DNA from: Cryptomeria japonica
Lineage: Eukaryota > Streptophyta > Pinopsida > Cupressales > Cupressaceae
NCBI RefSeq assembly: GCF_030272615.1
Contig: NC_081405.1
Span: 471,190,008-471,252,007 of the forward strand
DNA: 62,000 bases
Direction of reading: 5' to 3'
Of the stretch, positions 1 to 11,700 are shown in pieces (within the stretch, counting starts at the first letter, position 1; each line of letters starts with the position of its first letter). The notes beneath the pieces were generated by a model, which ran no database searches, was not told the origin of the DNA, and worked only from the letters and a program-made list of their open reading frames with translations. The position numbers were made by a program, and so were the translations under genes.

Positions 1-1063
1 GCAGAAAAAATTAGGGATAGAATATTGAATGAGAAATGGTGGGATTTTGTTACATATCTCCTAAGTATCACTGAGCCCATCATGAGCATGATTCGCTATA
101 CAGACATGGATAGGCCTTGCATAGGTGAGATTTATGATGGCATTGATTCAATGCTTGAAAAAATAAAGGTCACTATAAATGAAAAAGAGAATGATCCTCA
201 GGAGAAATTCTTCAAAGAACTGGAAGTAATTATTGTAGAGAGGTGGAATAAGATGACCACTCCTTTGCACCTTCTTGCCTATGCCTTGACACCTAAGTAC
301 TATAGCAATCAATTTCTTGATAAACCAGGAAGGATTCCACCATGGAGAGATCTAGAAGTATTTGATGGGTATAAGGCAGCATTTCTTAGACTATATCCCG
401 ATGATGATTTGCAAGATGTTGTTACAAATGAGTTCATAGAATTCGCAAATGGGAATGGTCTAAGTGTTGATGCACTTTGTCATAGATCCATGAAAGATGC
501 TCATAGCTGGTGGTACTTCCATGGCACATGCTCCCAACACGTACAACCCCTCGCTATAAAAGTTTTATCACAAGTAAGTTTAATTAATTAAAATTTTAAA
601 TTTACAAGTTTTAGTTTATTTATAGTTTACTTTGTCTTCATAGGTTGCTAGTAATTTTATTTTTATTAATGTATAACTTTAATTGTTTACTTTGTCTTCA
701 TAGGTTGCTAGTTCATCTGCTTCAGAAAGAAATTGGAGCACATACTCTTTCATCCACTCAGTAAAGCGCATTAGGCTGCTATCAAAAAGAGCGGAGAATT
801 TAGTATATGTGCATTCCAACCTACGTCTTCTTTCACACAAACAACATGACTACACACAAGGGGAAACAAAGATGTGGGATATAGAGCCAGAGCATACTGA
901 TTTGGATGCTCCTGCTTCTCAGCTTCTTGCATTGACACTTGATGACTCAGAAATTGAGCCAACTTATAGTGCAAGTGCAAGTGCAAGTGGCATTGGCTCA
1001 TGTAATGTCAATGTCAATGAGGAGGAGGAGGATGAAGAATTAGATGATCCATTTGATGATTAA
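1..1063 (+). CDS. hAT-type transposase, C-terminal part (5' end outside window)
   Basis: The frame is open from base 1, so the protein starts upstream of the window. Exon 1 (1-573) encodes a Trp/Leu-rich helical segment. It ends at a GTAAGT donor, and exon 2 (704-1063) continues in frame to a TAA. Across the junction the protein reads VASSSASERNWSTYSFIH, then VKR.RLL. This matches the C-terminal dimerisation block of plant hAT transposases (S/A-S-ERNWS..), which holds the transposase dimer together and completes the RNase-H-like fold. The tail is low-complexity and acidic (SASASAS, then EEEEDEELDDPFDD). No premature stop is seen, so the element, or a domesticated descendant, may have been active recently. 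The catalytic residues lie outside the window and cannot be checked. Confidence 0.75.
574..703 (+). other. Intron with duplicated 3' splice acceptor
   Basis: The donor is GTAAGT at 574. The acceptor context, about 28 bp around tttgtcttcatag|gttgct, occurs twice exactly 60 bp apart (around 626-652 and 686-712). The second acceptor, at 703, keeps the hAT frame. The first, at 643, would read VASNFIFINV and then stop. The duplication looks like a short tandem copy of the exon boundary and could give alternative splicing. Confidence 0.65.
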
Positions 1064-1265
1064 ACTTTAAGTTTATATTCTTGAAAGTTGAAACAATGAT
1101 ACTTGAATATTTTGTCATTTTGATATTAAACTTGATGTATATGATGCTATTATCAATTATGGTATGATCATGATGCTATGATTACAAGTTTATGTTTGTT
1201 TTGTTGTTCATATGATGCTATGTGACATGCATATTTTAATTCATGCTTATAGGCTTCACATATAT

Positions 1266-1270
<5 letters not shown>

Positions 1271-1296
<26 letters not shown>
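1271..1296. repeat. (TA)n microsatellite
   Basis: About 13 TA units in the hAT 3' non-coding region. Confidence 0.9.
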
Positions 1297-1300
<4 letters not shown>

Positions 1301-1605
1301 ACATGTTTTTGTACTAACGAACCCAAACCCCTTTTCAAAATTTTGCCGTACCGGCGTACCGGGTTCTTCGAACCCGAACCGGAACCCAAACCCGAACCGG
1401 CAACCTAGAGTTTAAGGTATATTAATGTTTAAATATAGGATTAAGAAATTAAATAATTATTATTTCATTTAATATATTTAATGATTATTATTAAATATAT
1501 ATTGATGCACTTAATAGTTCGAAAGATTATTATTATGTGACGCACTTTAATAAAGTGCATGGTATAAGGCACCCCCCCCCCCCCGGGAAGCGGTGGGACG
1601 GGAAA

Positions 1606-1685
1606 CGCAGCCCAGGCTGCGTCTACCGCCACACCCCTTCCTTTGGAAGGGAAATGGTGTGACGGTAGCCGCAGCTTAGGCTGCG
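1606..1685. repeat. Nested inverted repeats (cruciform-like island)
   Basis: Two self-complementary 16-mers, cgcagcccaggctgcg (1606-1621) and cgcagcttaggctgcg (1670-1685), flank a larger stem. That stem pairs ctaccgccacacc (1623-1635) with ggtgtgacggtag (1656-1668), with one mismatch. The island lies just upstream of the TATA-like site at 1711. Confidence 0.7.
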
Positions 1686-2187
1686 AACCGTCACCTCGTT
1701 CCCACGGGAGGGTATTTAACCCACCAAATGCAGGCTGCCGAAAGGGAGATAGGAAGGAGTGAGCGCAGATACGGGTGAAGGGGTGACGAGGTACTGCAGA
1801 GGAGGTTACGAGCAGACAGGTAAGGATAGGAATGTATGTTAAGGAATACATGTGAGTAATGGTTAATGAACATTTTATGAATATAGGTAATGAATACAAA
1901 ACTATGTACATGTGAATTATGAAATAGGAAATAGTAAATGAAAATGCAAAGGAATGTATTATGAATGAAATCACATGAGGGAGGCTATAGGGAGGAAACT
2001 CTCATAGTCTAAGGGGGGATTATGATAATCCCTAGGGCAGTATATACTGAAGGTTGATATGCATATATAGGGCTTAGTTGACTAGACACCAACTAAGAAG
2101 AGACGGATCTCGCCGGTCCCCTTTGAGGATTTGGATGATGAAGGCATCACCCAAGGCAAGGAATAGACAAGGGTCTTCCTTGAAGGG

Positions 2188-2270
2188 CTTGGGTGTAAGA
2201 GGTTACACCCAAGACAGGACTCGAACGCAACTTCGATTTCCTAAAGGGCTTGGAACCAAGGGGTTCCAAG
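2188..2270 (+). repeat. Two tandem perfect hairpins
   Basis: Hairpin 1 pairs cttgggtgtaa (2188-2198) with ttacacccaag (2203-2213) around a gagg loop. Hairpin 2 pairs cttggaacc (2249-2257) with ggttccaag (2262-2270) around an aagg loop. Both follow the same lead-in, aagggctt. The stems differ in sequence but keep the geometry, so structure seems conserved more than sequence. Confidence 0.8.
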
Positions 2271-2379
2271 AAGGCAAGCTTCACAACCGCCTAAGGACAT
2301 ACTTTCGTATCCTTTTTTTAGATAAAAATTATGATCATGCTAATTCAATGTTAAAAATAGATTGTGAATTAAAATGGTT

Positions 2380-2400
2380 TATATATATATATATATATAT
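2380..2400. repeat. (TA)n microsatellite
   Basis: About 10 TA units, near the end of the LTR-like region. Confidence 0.9.
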
Positions 2401-2459
2401 GTTATGTTCTAACAATCTGTTTTGCAGGTTAATGATCTCTAACTAGTAGGGACATTACA

Positions 2460-3960
2460 TGGGTAAACACCAATTTTATACTCAAAGCAGTTCTAGAATC
2501 AGCCATCCCTAGTATAAGACATACTTCTTAGTTCTTACTACTGAATTTTACAATCTAATAGACTTTTGTGCTTCTTTTCTTTTTCATTTTATGCACCTAT
2601 TGTCATTCTTATGACATCCTTGGTCCATCAGTGAGAACCGATCAGAGATATGTTCCATGGACCAGCGCTACCCTAGTTGATCAAGTAATGAACCAATGGA
2701 AGCATGAAGTGTTAAAGTGTTGTCTTGTCGGGAGGCAAGTTCTTCATAAACTTGGAATCCCAGGTTTCCCAATTCTTCCCTTCATGAACTCGGAATCCCA
2801 GGTTTCCCAATTCTTCCCTTCATGAATCTGAAAACCCAGAATCCCAAGTTTCCCAATTCTTCCCTTCATGAACCTGGAAACCCGGAATTCTAGGTCTCTG
2901 ACTTGCGACTTGCGACACTTCTAGATGACATGATCAACACTCAAGGCTCTTAACGCTCCACCAACTCTTGCAACAAGTACACTTTCATTCATAGAGCTAT
3001 AGGGGAGCATTTAATGTTTTTGCAGGATTACCATCAAGAGGAGTCCAAAGCCAGGTTTATTTATGGTTACTTGATGGCTTTCATGTCAGGACTGCTTGCT
3101 CTAACTTTGGAATGCCAGGCAATCCACCTTCTAGAAGTACTTTTCTTCTTGGGATTGCCTTGTCAAGGTATGGCCAGGTTGCTTGCATGTACACCATGTT
3201 AGGTCTGTGCACTTCCATGCCTTCCCTGACTGAAATTTATCTGCACGCACAAGGGTCAAGGCATCTCTTCCTTGACCATTGGTCTCTTCTCTACGACCAA
3301 CTTGTTATATATAGGCTATTATGCCTCATTGTAAAGGGTTCTCTCCCTGCTGGCTTGAGCTATTCTTTACTCTTTCACTTCTCTTGAATACTTGTATATT
3401 TCTTGCATTTCGGCAATTGTAAGTTTAGCCATTAACCTTCTAATGAATTGAAATCATCATTCTTGCCTTCCTTCAACTTATGCATGATGTGTATGTGTTC
3501 TTACTTTCATCGTAAGTGTATGTTTGTGGCTCTCTCACATATATGTTGTGTTAACCTGCTTCTGGGTGTGACTTGTGGGAAACCTTCTCCCCTCTTGACA
3601 TTCAGCAAGTTCTAACCTCCATACATGTGCTAAGGTCTTTCATGCAATTGAAGTTTGTGCATCTCTTGGGTATTTAGATTAATTATTTGTGTCATTTCTG
3701 GGTGGGGAGAGAAACATCTCTTATCTTGGTGAATCACCTCCTTTCATTTTAGTATTTCCTTCTTCCCTTTTCCTCTGCAAGTTGTTAGGATAGGTTTAGA
3801 AGTAGATTTTGGAGTGTTGAGTTGGTTCAACACCTGCACTTGGATTGAGACGGAATTCGGCCTTCTCCGGAGATTCAACCCCCTTGCGCAAGGTCCCACA
3901 CTTCGGGGTTGTTTCCATGTTGATAGCTCAACAAGAGTGCAAACTTTTGTGACAATAGCA
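2460..3960 (+). other. Unassigned LTR-like non-coding DNA
   Basis: No gene was recognised. It includes a 38-bp tandem repeat (2751-2895) and a TATA-like tatatatagg (3306-3315) followed by pyrimidine-rich sequence, as in an LTR R/U5. It may be the remnant of another LTR; neither terminus could be placed. Confidence 0.3.
2751..2895 (+). repeat. 38-bp tandem repeat, 3-4 copies
   Basis: Copies begin at 2751 and 2789 (38 bp each), then a 46-bp variant at 2827 and a partial copy at 2873. The shared core is caggtttcccaattcttccc followed by ttcatgaa. Copies 1 and 2 differ at one base. Confidence 0.9.
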
Positions 3961-5660
3961 CCCTAATATGCATAGAAATAAGGATTAAAAAATTTATTGA
4001 TTTGAATTACTACTCATTGGATAGAATCTTAAAAAACTGAAATAATTTTTATTTTTGTAACAGCACATGAACAGATAAAGGATAAATTGAAAAGTCAACA
4101 TGCATTACGATACAGTTAGAAATGGTATAATTTAAATACAACAAATTCTATTGTTATCTCCTCAATCTCATCTTTTGAAATTGAGAATAAGTCAAAACTT
4201 AACAAAATCAAAATACAGTGAGTCATCATAACGCATTTATAATTTGATATTCACAAGGCTAAAATTTAAAAGTTGATACTTGAAATGGTAATTCATATTA
4301 AGTGACAAGTCTACAGATTGATATAATGTAATCTGATAAAGCTGTTTATGATTAAAAATAGAACAATTTACATTACATCAAATAATAGTTCTTCTGCAGA
4401 CTAAACACTAATAGAAAAAGACAAAAGCCCTGCAAAAAACAGAAAATGAATGCAGTATGGTTGGAATGGTTCATGTTTGTCTAGCACTACTTCTCTACTT
4501 GAATTCCATACACTTTAAACTTTCCTAAAGGCTCGATGTCATGCTTAGTAATACAATCATCACTCTTCAAATCATCTAGTTGATCAAACACACTCAAGGC
4601 TACCCAAACTAAGCTCACTAACGATCTATACCCTCGGGCCTCATCAACTCATGTATCATCCTTGGATCAACATCACAATGTTTGGTAGGTCCTGCAAACA
4701 CTCTTTGCAGTCTTCCTATGCTTAAGAAGCAAGCCACCATATATCCCAACTAGCTTCTCTGCTCTCCTACAGGTAAGTTTATTTCTCTTGATGGAATAAA
4801 TAAAATTATATGGAAAATAGCTCACCTAATCTACAGAGTAACGAGTAGTTTGAGAGAGCAACAAGATAGTGTGTTGTTTAAGTTTAGAAGCTTTCTTGGC
4901 ATGCATCCTCCACAACCAGATTGGGTTCCTTTGTGCCAATCCTGCTGTCTTCAGCTGTGTTAGGCTTTTTGAAAGGATGCAAATCAAAATATCTTTTCCA
5001 AACTTCAACAATTGGGGAAAATCCCAAAACCCTAACCCAATGGAAAAGCATAGATGAATCAAATTCAATTCAGGATTCAGAGTAAAGGAAACACAATCAA
5101 AAAGATATACAGATGTAGGATGCACCTTGGAAATCCTAAACCTGAATACCTAAATGAAGAAAAAATGCCTACTTCCCATTCCAAATTCAAGATTAAACAA
5201 ATGTTCGTGATGAAATTAAAATATATAGACAAAGCATGTCATCATGATAAAATCCTGAAACCCAATATACTAAGTGACAAATATCATAAGGAAATCTATG
5301 CTCTCAGGTTAGAAATTAAAATCAGAATAGACTAATGTAATCTCCCCCTCTTAATTCAAAATTCATGACATGTAAACTACAAGATATTGTTGTGGATAAT
5401 ATACTAGTATTCCTCTATTTCAGAAGCTCAAACTATGGGCACAATTAAATAACTGAACATATGTGATAATGCGGTGTTTTCAGGGTTGTCTGATCCAGAT
5501 TGAAAACCACAATCAAGTGCAGAGACAAATGAAATAGCTAAGTGGCATTACAAATACTTTACAGTTTTCAAAACTGACGCTCAACATTGAATTAGGAAAA
5601 GAGATAGTTACACTAAGAGCTATTAACAGGTGAGAAAGAGTCATTAAGGACCTCTGTTAT
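3961..5660. other. AT-rich stretch without a supported gene
   Basis: Only short ORFs are present and none has a recognisable product. A minus-strand ORF at 4826-5125 gives no domain. The sequence tgtaatctcccc at 5336 resembles the LTR start used elsewhere, but no matching end was found. Confidence 0.4.
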
Positions 5661-6144
5661 TGTAATGTCCCCTTTTGTTAATACTCAAAAATAAGAAAAC
5701 ATTTAACCTAAAAATCAATTGCAAGGGACTTCTCCCTTATCCATACCCCAAATTCCTTATGAACCTTGATAGTTAATGCTTAAAAGAATGATAATTGGTA
5801 CCACTGAATGCAAGAATAATACTACTTATAATATATATTACTGATCAATAGGATATATTATCACTACTATCTCTGATATAAGACTTAGATATGCAAAGAT
5901 GATCTTACATCGTATCTGCTATGATTAGTGCAATGTAATCAGCGTTGAGTATGGGTAGAGTATCTCTGCTATCTCTGATATGACAGCGTAAACTATGCTG
6001 CTCAGTTCGTTGTTTCTGATTAAGACTGTCGATGTACACAATAGTATACTGTAGTGGTCTAATATGACCTTCAATCTATGAATGCTTTCCTAATGTGTAT
6101 GATGATGTAGTGATTCTATACTATCTTCAGATATGGATGGTTAC
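5661..6144. mobile_element. Older LTR-like element, left part
   Basis: It starts with tgtaatgtcccc, the 5' terminus shared with the LTR at 45872. It is interrupted at 6145 by the gypsy element, whose target duplication (gttac) shows that the sequence continues at 15562. The 3' terminus of this older element was not found before 16094. Confidence 0.45.
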
Positions 6145-6405
6145 TGTTAGCCGCATTATTGTATACGGGAATAAGAATAGTTAATTAAGTCATAATTGGG
6201 TTTGTTAGTTGGCAACCGAGGGGTGGCAGTTGCGATACGACGGTTGGCGCTCGCACCCCCTCGATATCTTTATATACTCTTGATTGTAACTTGTGAAGGA
6301 CATGAATTATGAATAGAATAACATATCTGATACTTGTCTGATATCTATGGCATTGTTCTGCATTACGTACTTTATGCTTTAAGTATTCACCCGAGAGGGC
6401 AAACA
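6145..6405 (+). repeat. 5' LTR of the gypsy element
   Basis: 261 bp, starting tgttagccgc and ending gagggcaaaca, with a TATA box at 6271-6276. It differs from the 3' LTR at 12 sites, all transitions. Confidence 0.95.
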
Positions 6406-6407
6406 TT

Positions 6408-6425
6408 TGGCGCCGTTGCCTAGAC
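6408..6425 (+). promoter_or_regulatory. Primer binding site
   Basis: tggcgccgttgcctagac starts two bases after the 5' LTR. TGGCGCCGTTGCC is the usual PBS of Athila/Tat elements, generally assigned to tRNA-Asp; the tRNA match was not computed here. Confidence 0.75.
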
Positions 6426-6464
6426 GTACTCGGGAACGGAAGACACGGATGGCGCACAAACACA

Positions 6465-8766
6465 ATGGGCCTACCCGTTGGTGAAATAAACCCAGAGGCC
6501 GACGACGCACATACAAAACTTTACACAGGAGAAGACACGGCAACGAGAGAATTTTCAATTCTACTCCAGGTAGCCATCCAGACCTACGTCCGACGAGAGG
6601 CGGCGGAAGCGGAAATCCCACCAAGTGTCGTGTGGACAGCTCTGGAGGTTAGCCCGACAGTAAACCGGTTGATGAACCACCTCCCCCGGTTGCTTGCACA
6701 GGCATTGCTGGCACAATAGGCTCACCTGGAGGAGATTGCCCAGGAGGAGCGACGCCAACAGATCCTTCGACACTACGAAGAAAATAGCCGACGGGAAACG
6801 GAACAGGATGGCGCCAGGCCAGGAGGGAATTGAACCTTGAACTTTTTATTTTCAAATAAAAGTGTCATTGACACCAGTTGTATTTGAGCAGATGAATTAA
6901 TAAAGACATGTTTTGATTTATGTATTGTGAGTTATGGAAATGTGCGACAAGTAATGCCAAACCTATTGAATAAAGATAGAAATAAAAACTAGAAACGGAC
7001 GAGTGGGAGGCTGCGCAGAGGGCCTTGATTCTGGAGCAGCAAGTAGAATGTAGACGGAGGCTGAGGCAACTTGCCGAAGGACGACCTGCCGAAGGACGGC
7101 CCGAGGGGAACCAAGGAGGTGTCATGGACGGTGTAGAGGCCAACGGAAATTTATACGCGTCGCCAGATCATTGTAGGTCGCGGAGCCACGAAGAGTTTCT
7201 GGAAGAAACAAGATTACAGCGAAATCTAGTCGAGGAGACTCTGGATCAGTTTAGAAACTTATCCCTTACGCCATGGAGTGAAGATCACCAACGGGAACCA
7301 GGAGAGGGCGCGTGTGAGAGCGAAGGGGAGGGCAACCGTACGGGTGTAGGTGCCACACACGACAGGCAAAACACCGTACCTCCAATCACCCACGCAGGAC
7401 ACACCACCGACGCCACCGGAGGAAGCAGCGCAGGATCACAGACACAGACACAACCGCCCCCAGGAAGACGACCCGGGATGGCGAGTAAACAAAAATTGCC
7501 AAAGTTCACAGGGGACGACAAGGAGGACCCCTTACAGCACTGCCGTACATGTGAAACCATTTGGTCTGCCAATGGAGTAACAGACCAGGATGACTAGGTA
7601 TAGCAGTTCCCAGCCACGTTACGTGGAGTTGCCATAGATTGGTACTTCGATGTAGATAAGCAAAAAGTGGCCATGTGGGCCAGCCTACAGAAGGAATTCA
7701 CGGAGGAGTTTCGGTTGCTCCGTGATGACAACGAAATTGTAACGGAGATATATAGTACCAAACAAGGTACCAAGGAGACAATACGGGCGTACAGCAGGAG
7801 ACTGAAGGAATTGTTGGGTAAAATGGAAAGCCAACCGACTGAGGGCTTGAAAAAATGATGGTTCGTTGAAGGATTGAAATCCTCCCTACGGAAAAAAATG
7901 AAAATTGTACCCCCAACATCATATGACGACGCCTATAATAGGGCGATGGACCTAGAGAGCGAATACAAAACATCAAGGAAGAAGAAAAGTAATAAATATT
8001 CATCTGACGATGATGAAAATTCTGACGGGGAAAGTAGCAGTGGTGGCAAATCGAGTAAAAAGGTGCACGCTCTCCAAAAGGACATGGAACGAATGTGGAA
8101 AGAATTCAAAGCCATGAAAGGGAGTACAAGTAAGACGGAAGAAAATGACGTGTGGTGTACCGACTGTAGGAGTGATGGACACACCAAGGGGTCCTGCCCC
8201 AAGAAGGCTTTCTATGACATTTGCCAGATTGCGGGACATTTGACAAAGAAATGTCCCTACAATATGAAAACCAGGAACCAACAAGTTCTCTTCATGCAAG
8301 AGCAGCCGGCCGTCGGAACTTCGCAAACCGCCAACAATAATGCATCACCTGGCCGATACCGAAACAACCGGCGAGGGGGGAGGACCAATAATAATAATAG
8401 GAGCCGAATCCAATATGATGCAAAGGGACGGCCAATGATCCAGTGCCGAGCCTGCAATCAATGGGGCCACTTTGCCAAGGAATGCACCTTAGAAGAAACT
8501 CCACAAAAACTATGCAAATAGTGTGGGCCTGGAGACCACGATGATGGAACTTGCCCAAAGTCGGGAGTGAACCTGCTCAACATCGACAGGACGAAGGAAC
8601 GGGTATTGGCAATCACACGGTCACAAGCAAAGAAGGCCACATACTCGGACCCTCGCACGGAGAAGCAGCGGGCGCTGGAGGCCAAGGCTGAAGTGGTGAA
8701 GGAAATGTTGGCACAAAGGAGCACCCAGGAAGTACTTCCTGATCTGAGGCGGAGGAAAATATCCTG
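6465..8766 (+). pseudogene. Decayed gag of the gypsy element
   Basis: Gag makes the particle protein that packages element RNA. The likely start is ATG at 6465 (MGLPVGEI), about 40 bp after the PBS. The main frame runs 7025-8766 and contains the capsid-type stretch PKFTGDDKEDPLQHC and the later RAYSRRLKELLGKME. CCHC zinc knuckles follow: CTDCRSDGHTKGSC is intact, CQIAGHLTKKC is degenerate, and CRACNQWGHFAKEC is intact. A fourth, CK*CGPGDHDDGTC, is broken by a stop. In-frame stops lie at 6717, 7595, 7856 and 8519. An AT-rich segment (about 6838-6990) interrupts otherwise GC-rich coding sequence. Gag passes into pol after a frameshift near 8740-8766, so the ancestral element probably had one gag-pol frame. 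Confidence 0.85.
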
Positions 8767-11700
8767 AAGCAAATGCTGCAGATTGAAGTGCCGGTGAAAA
8801 TGAAGGACCTCCTGGAAACGATGCCGCAATTACGTATGACACTCCTACGTACGGTCCAAGTAACCCCGCACAGTCAGGCAACCCAGAATACGGATGGTTC
8901 CGGCAAAACACCTACAGACCCGTTGGTCCTGACACTATACAGTGGCCGGCACCCGACGGTGGTAGAAATGGGAATACTGGGCACCATTCTAACTGACACT
9001 ATCCTCGACAGCGGGTCCGGAGTGAATGTGCTTCCGAAAGAAACCTGGAAGCAGCTTGGCAAACCGACACTATGGCCGTCAACCTTCAACTTACTGGGAG
9101 CGGATCAACATGGTATCAAACCCCTTGGAACGCTCATGGCGCAACAAGTGACCATCGGGACACAACCATTTGTCCTCGACTTCGTGGTGATTCCACTAGC
9201 CAAGAAAGGATACGACGCCATTCTAGGCAGAGGGTGGTTGGTGGCAGCCAGAGTGAATCACAACTGGAAGCGTAACACGTTGTCAATGGAGAAAGCCGAG
9301 AGAAAATTTATTATCGACCTGAAAACACAACTTGTGAGTGAAGAACTCACGTCAGAGTTGGAATTAGACGACGAAGGCAGAGTTGACGGAGGAAAGTACG
9401 CAAGGGAACCGAATGAGGAAGGCGTTCTCGGAATCCAAGGATGTTCTGAGGATGAGACTGATTCCCTTAATGGGCTCTTCCACTGGCAAATGGAGGACTA
9501 TGAGCTGTTGTATGGGTGTAACATGTTGCAGGTTGACGAGGATCGGGACGAGAACGAATTTCCGCCAGCGTACGGGGAATACACCGAAGGGGATGCCCCG
9601 ATCAACGAAGTACCAGCACACAGGTTTGACATGACAAAACCAATCTGGTACGAAGAATCCGTAAAACCTACAAACCTCGGCACGGAAGTAGAGCCAAGAA
9701 AAATCCTGGTTGGCGACGACTGGAATCCAGTCCTGAAAGCTGCCGCGTTTAAAATATTCATGGAATACAAGGATGTATTCACTTGGACGTATAAGGACCT
9801 CAAAGGGGTGCCGCCAGAACTGTGCGTACACCAAATCTCACTCGTACTTGGGGCCGCACCTGTACGGAAGAGGCCATACAGAATGAATAAAAACTATGCG
9901 GCAAGAGTGAATGATGAAATTGAACGTATGCTCGAAGCTGGGATTATTTTTAAAGTGCAGACCAGCGAGTGGGTATTGCCCATAGTGATATCCCTTAAAA
10001 AGGAGGCAAACCAGATCCAAATCTGCATGGATTTCAGATGCCTTAACGCGGTCACCATAAAAGACCCGTTTCCAATACCATTTACGGATAGCATCTTGGA
10101 AGAAGTGGCCGGTCATGAAATTTATTCATTCATGGATGGATTTTCTGGGTATAACTCTATCCATCGCCGAAGAAGACAAATTAAAAACCACCTTCATAGT
10201 GGAGGATGGCGTGTACGCGTATAATCGAATGTCGTTCGGATTATGCAACGCACCAATGACCTTTCAACGGATAATCCTTCACATATTTGAAAAGATGTCA
10301 GTAGGGAACTTCAGGGCGTTCCTTGACGACTGGTCCATCTACAATAACCAAGATACACATTTGGCCGCACTTGGCGAATGCATGGAGAGATGCAGGAGAG
10401 CTCGCCTAGCACTCAACCCCCAAAAATGCAGATTCATGGTGCCTCAAGGGAAGCTGTTAGGACACATAGTGTGTAAGGCTGGACTCAAGACTGACCCAGA
10501 CAAGATTTGGGTGATAGTGGAAATGGAGGCACCCACAGATGTCACGGGAGTCAAATCCTTCCTAGGACACATAGGGTATTACAGGCGATTTATCAAAAAT
10601 TTTGCTCGAGTATCCTGCCCTCTGGACAAGCTGACAAGGAAAGGTGAACGGTATACATGGGGGACAACTCAGGAGGAAACCTTCCAAGAACTGAAGTCAC
10701 AGTTGGTGGGTGCGCCAATCCTAACATATCTTGACTGGGACAAAGAGTTCCACGTACATGTTGACGCATCCAACTTTGCCATAGGGGCCACACTGGCGCA
10801 AGTTGGTGACCACAGGCTAGATCACCTAGTCTACTTTGCAAGCAGACTCCTGTCGAAGGCAGAGAAAAATTATAGCACCACAGGAAGGGAAGCCCTCAGG
10901 ATGGTGTACTTCGTCCAAAAATTTCGACATTACTTGCTCGCCACCCCGTTCACATTTTATGTGGACCACCAGGCTTTAATGTATCTAGTAAACAAGCCAA
11001 TTATCCAAGGACGAATCAGCCGATGGCTGCTATTGCTGCAGGAATTTACATTCAACATTATAGTAAGACCTGGGAAGAGCCATGTGATAGCTGACCAGCT
11101 GTCGAGTATCCAATCAGGAGAACCAGCCGAAGGAGTGAATGAAGATTTTCCAGACGCTCACTTATTTCGCATCGCGGTTCTCCCCGCCTGGTACGCAAGC
11201 GTGGGGGAATATTTGTCGACATCACGGTTCCCGAGGGAGATGCCACCAAGAGAAAAAAGGAAACTGGTACTGAGGAGCAAGACATTCCAACTTATTAATG
11301 GCCTATTGTATAAAATGGGGCCCGATCAGATCCTACGGCGATGTGTCCTAGAAGAGGAAATTCCGAGCGTCCTAAGGGAAGCACATGAAGGGCCCGCAGG
11401 TGGACACATGGGGCCCGACACCACGGCGAGGAAAGTTCTGTTGGCAAGACTGTGGTGGCCGACACTACATAATGACACCAGGGAGTGGGTAACAATCTGT
11501 GATACATGCCAACAGGCCAAACGACCATTAAAAAGGGATTTTATGCCCCTCAACCCATTGAATGCCCAGGAACTGTTTGAGAGATGGGGATTGGATTTCG
11601 TCGGACCATTAAAACCAAGTAGAGCCCGACGATGTAGATACATTATAGTGGCAACAGAATACTTGACCAAGTGGGTGGAGGCACGGGCCTTACCCGATAA

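Larger units (their letters stand above)
1..1408 (+). mobile_element. hAT DNA transposon, right-hand part and 3' terminus
   Basis: The element comprises the transposase exons, a 3' non-coding stretch with a TA microsatellite (1271-1296), and subterminal repeats of the type aacccgaaccgg at 1319-1408. The end ccggcaacctag resembles, in the opposite orientation, the ctatgttacccc terminus of the other hAT element in this window. The terminus is therefore placed at 1408, with agtttaag as the candidate 8-bp target duplication. The left end is outside the window, so TIR and TSD cannot be paired. Confidence 0.5.
1409..2459 (+). mobile_element. LTR-like region with GC-rich promoter island (3' end visible)
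   Basis: This is non-coding DNA ending in gggacattaca at 2449-2459, the terminal sequence used by other LTRs in this window (41959-41969, 49377-49388). It holds a poly-C tract (about 1572-1584), a GC-rich island rich in inverted repeats (1600-1690), and a TATA-like ggtatttaac at 1711-1720. Two hairpins (2188-2270) and a TA microsatellite (2380-2400) follow. No matching tgtaatgtcccc start is seen, so the left part may have been interrupted by the hAT element. ORFs crossing the region have no recognisable content. Confidence 0.4.

Noticed and set aside
1465-1974. 169-codon minus-strand ORF
   Set aside because: It crosses the poly-C tract and inverted-repeat island of an LTR-like region; composition is low-complexity with no domain.
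4826-5125. 99-codon minus-strand ORF
   Set aside because: No recognisable domain and no supporting splice or promoter context; length is within chance expectation for this AT-rich region.
7285-7572. Antisense ORFs overlapping gag and pol
   Set aside because: They are shadows of the GC-rich sense reading frame.
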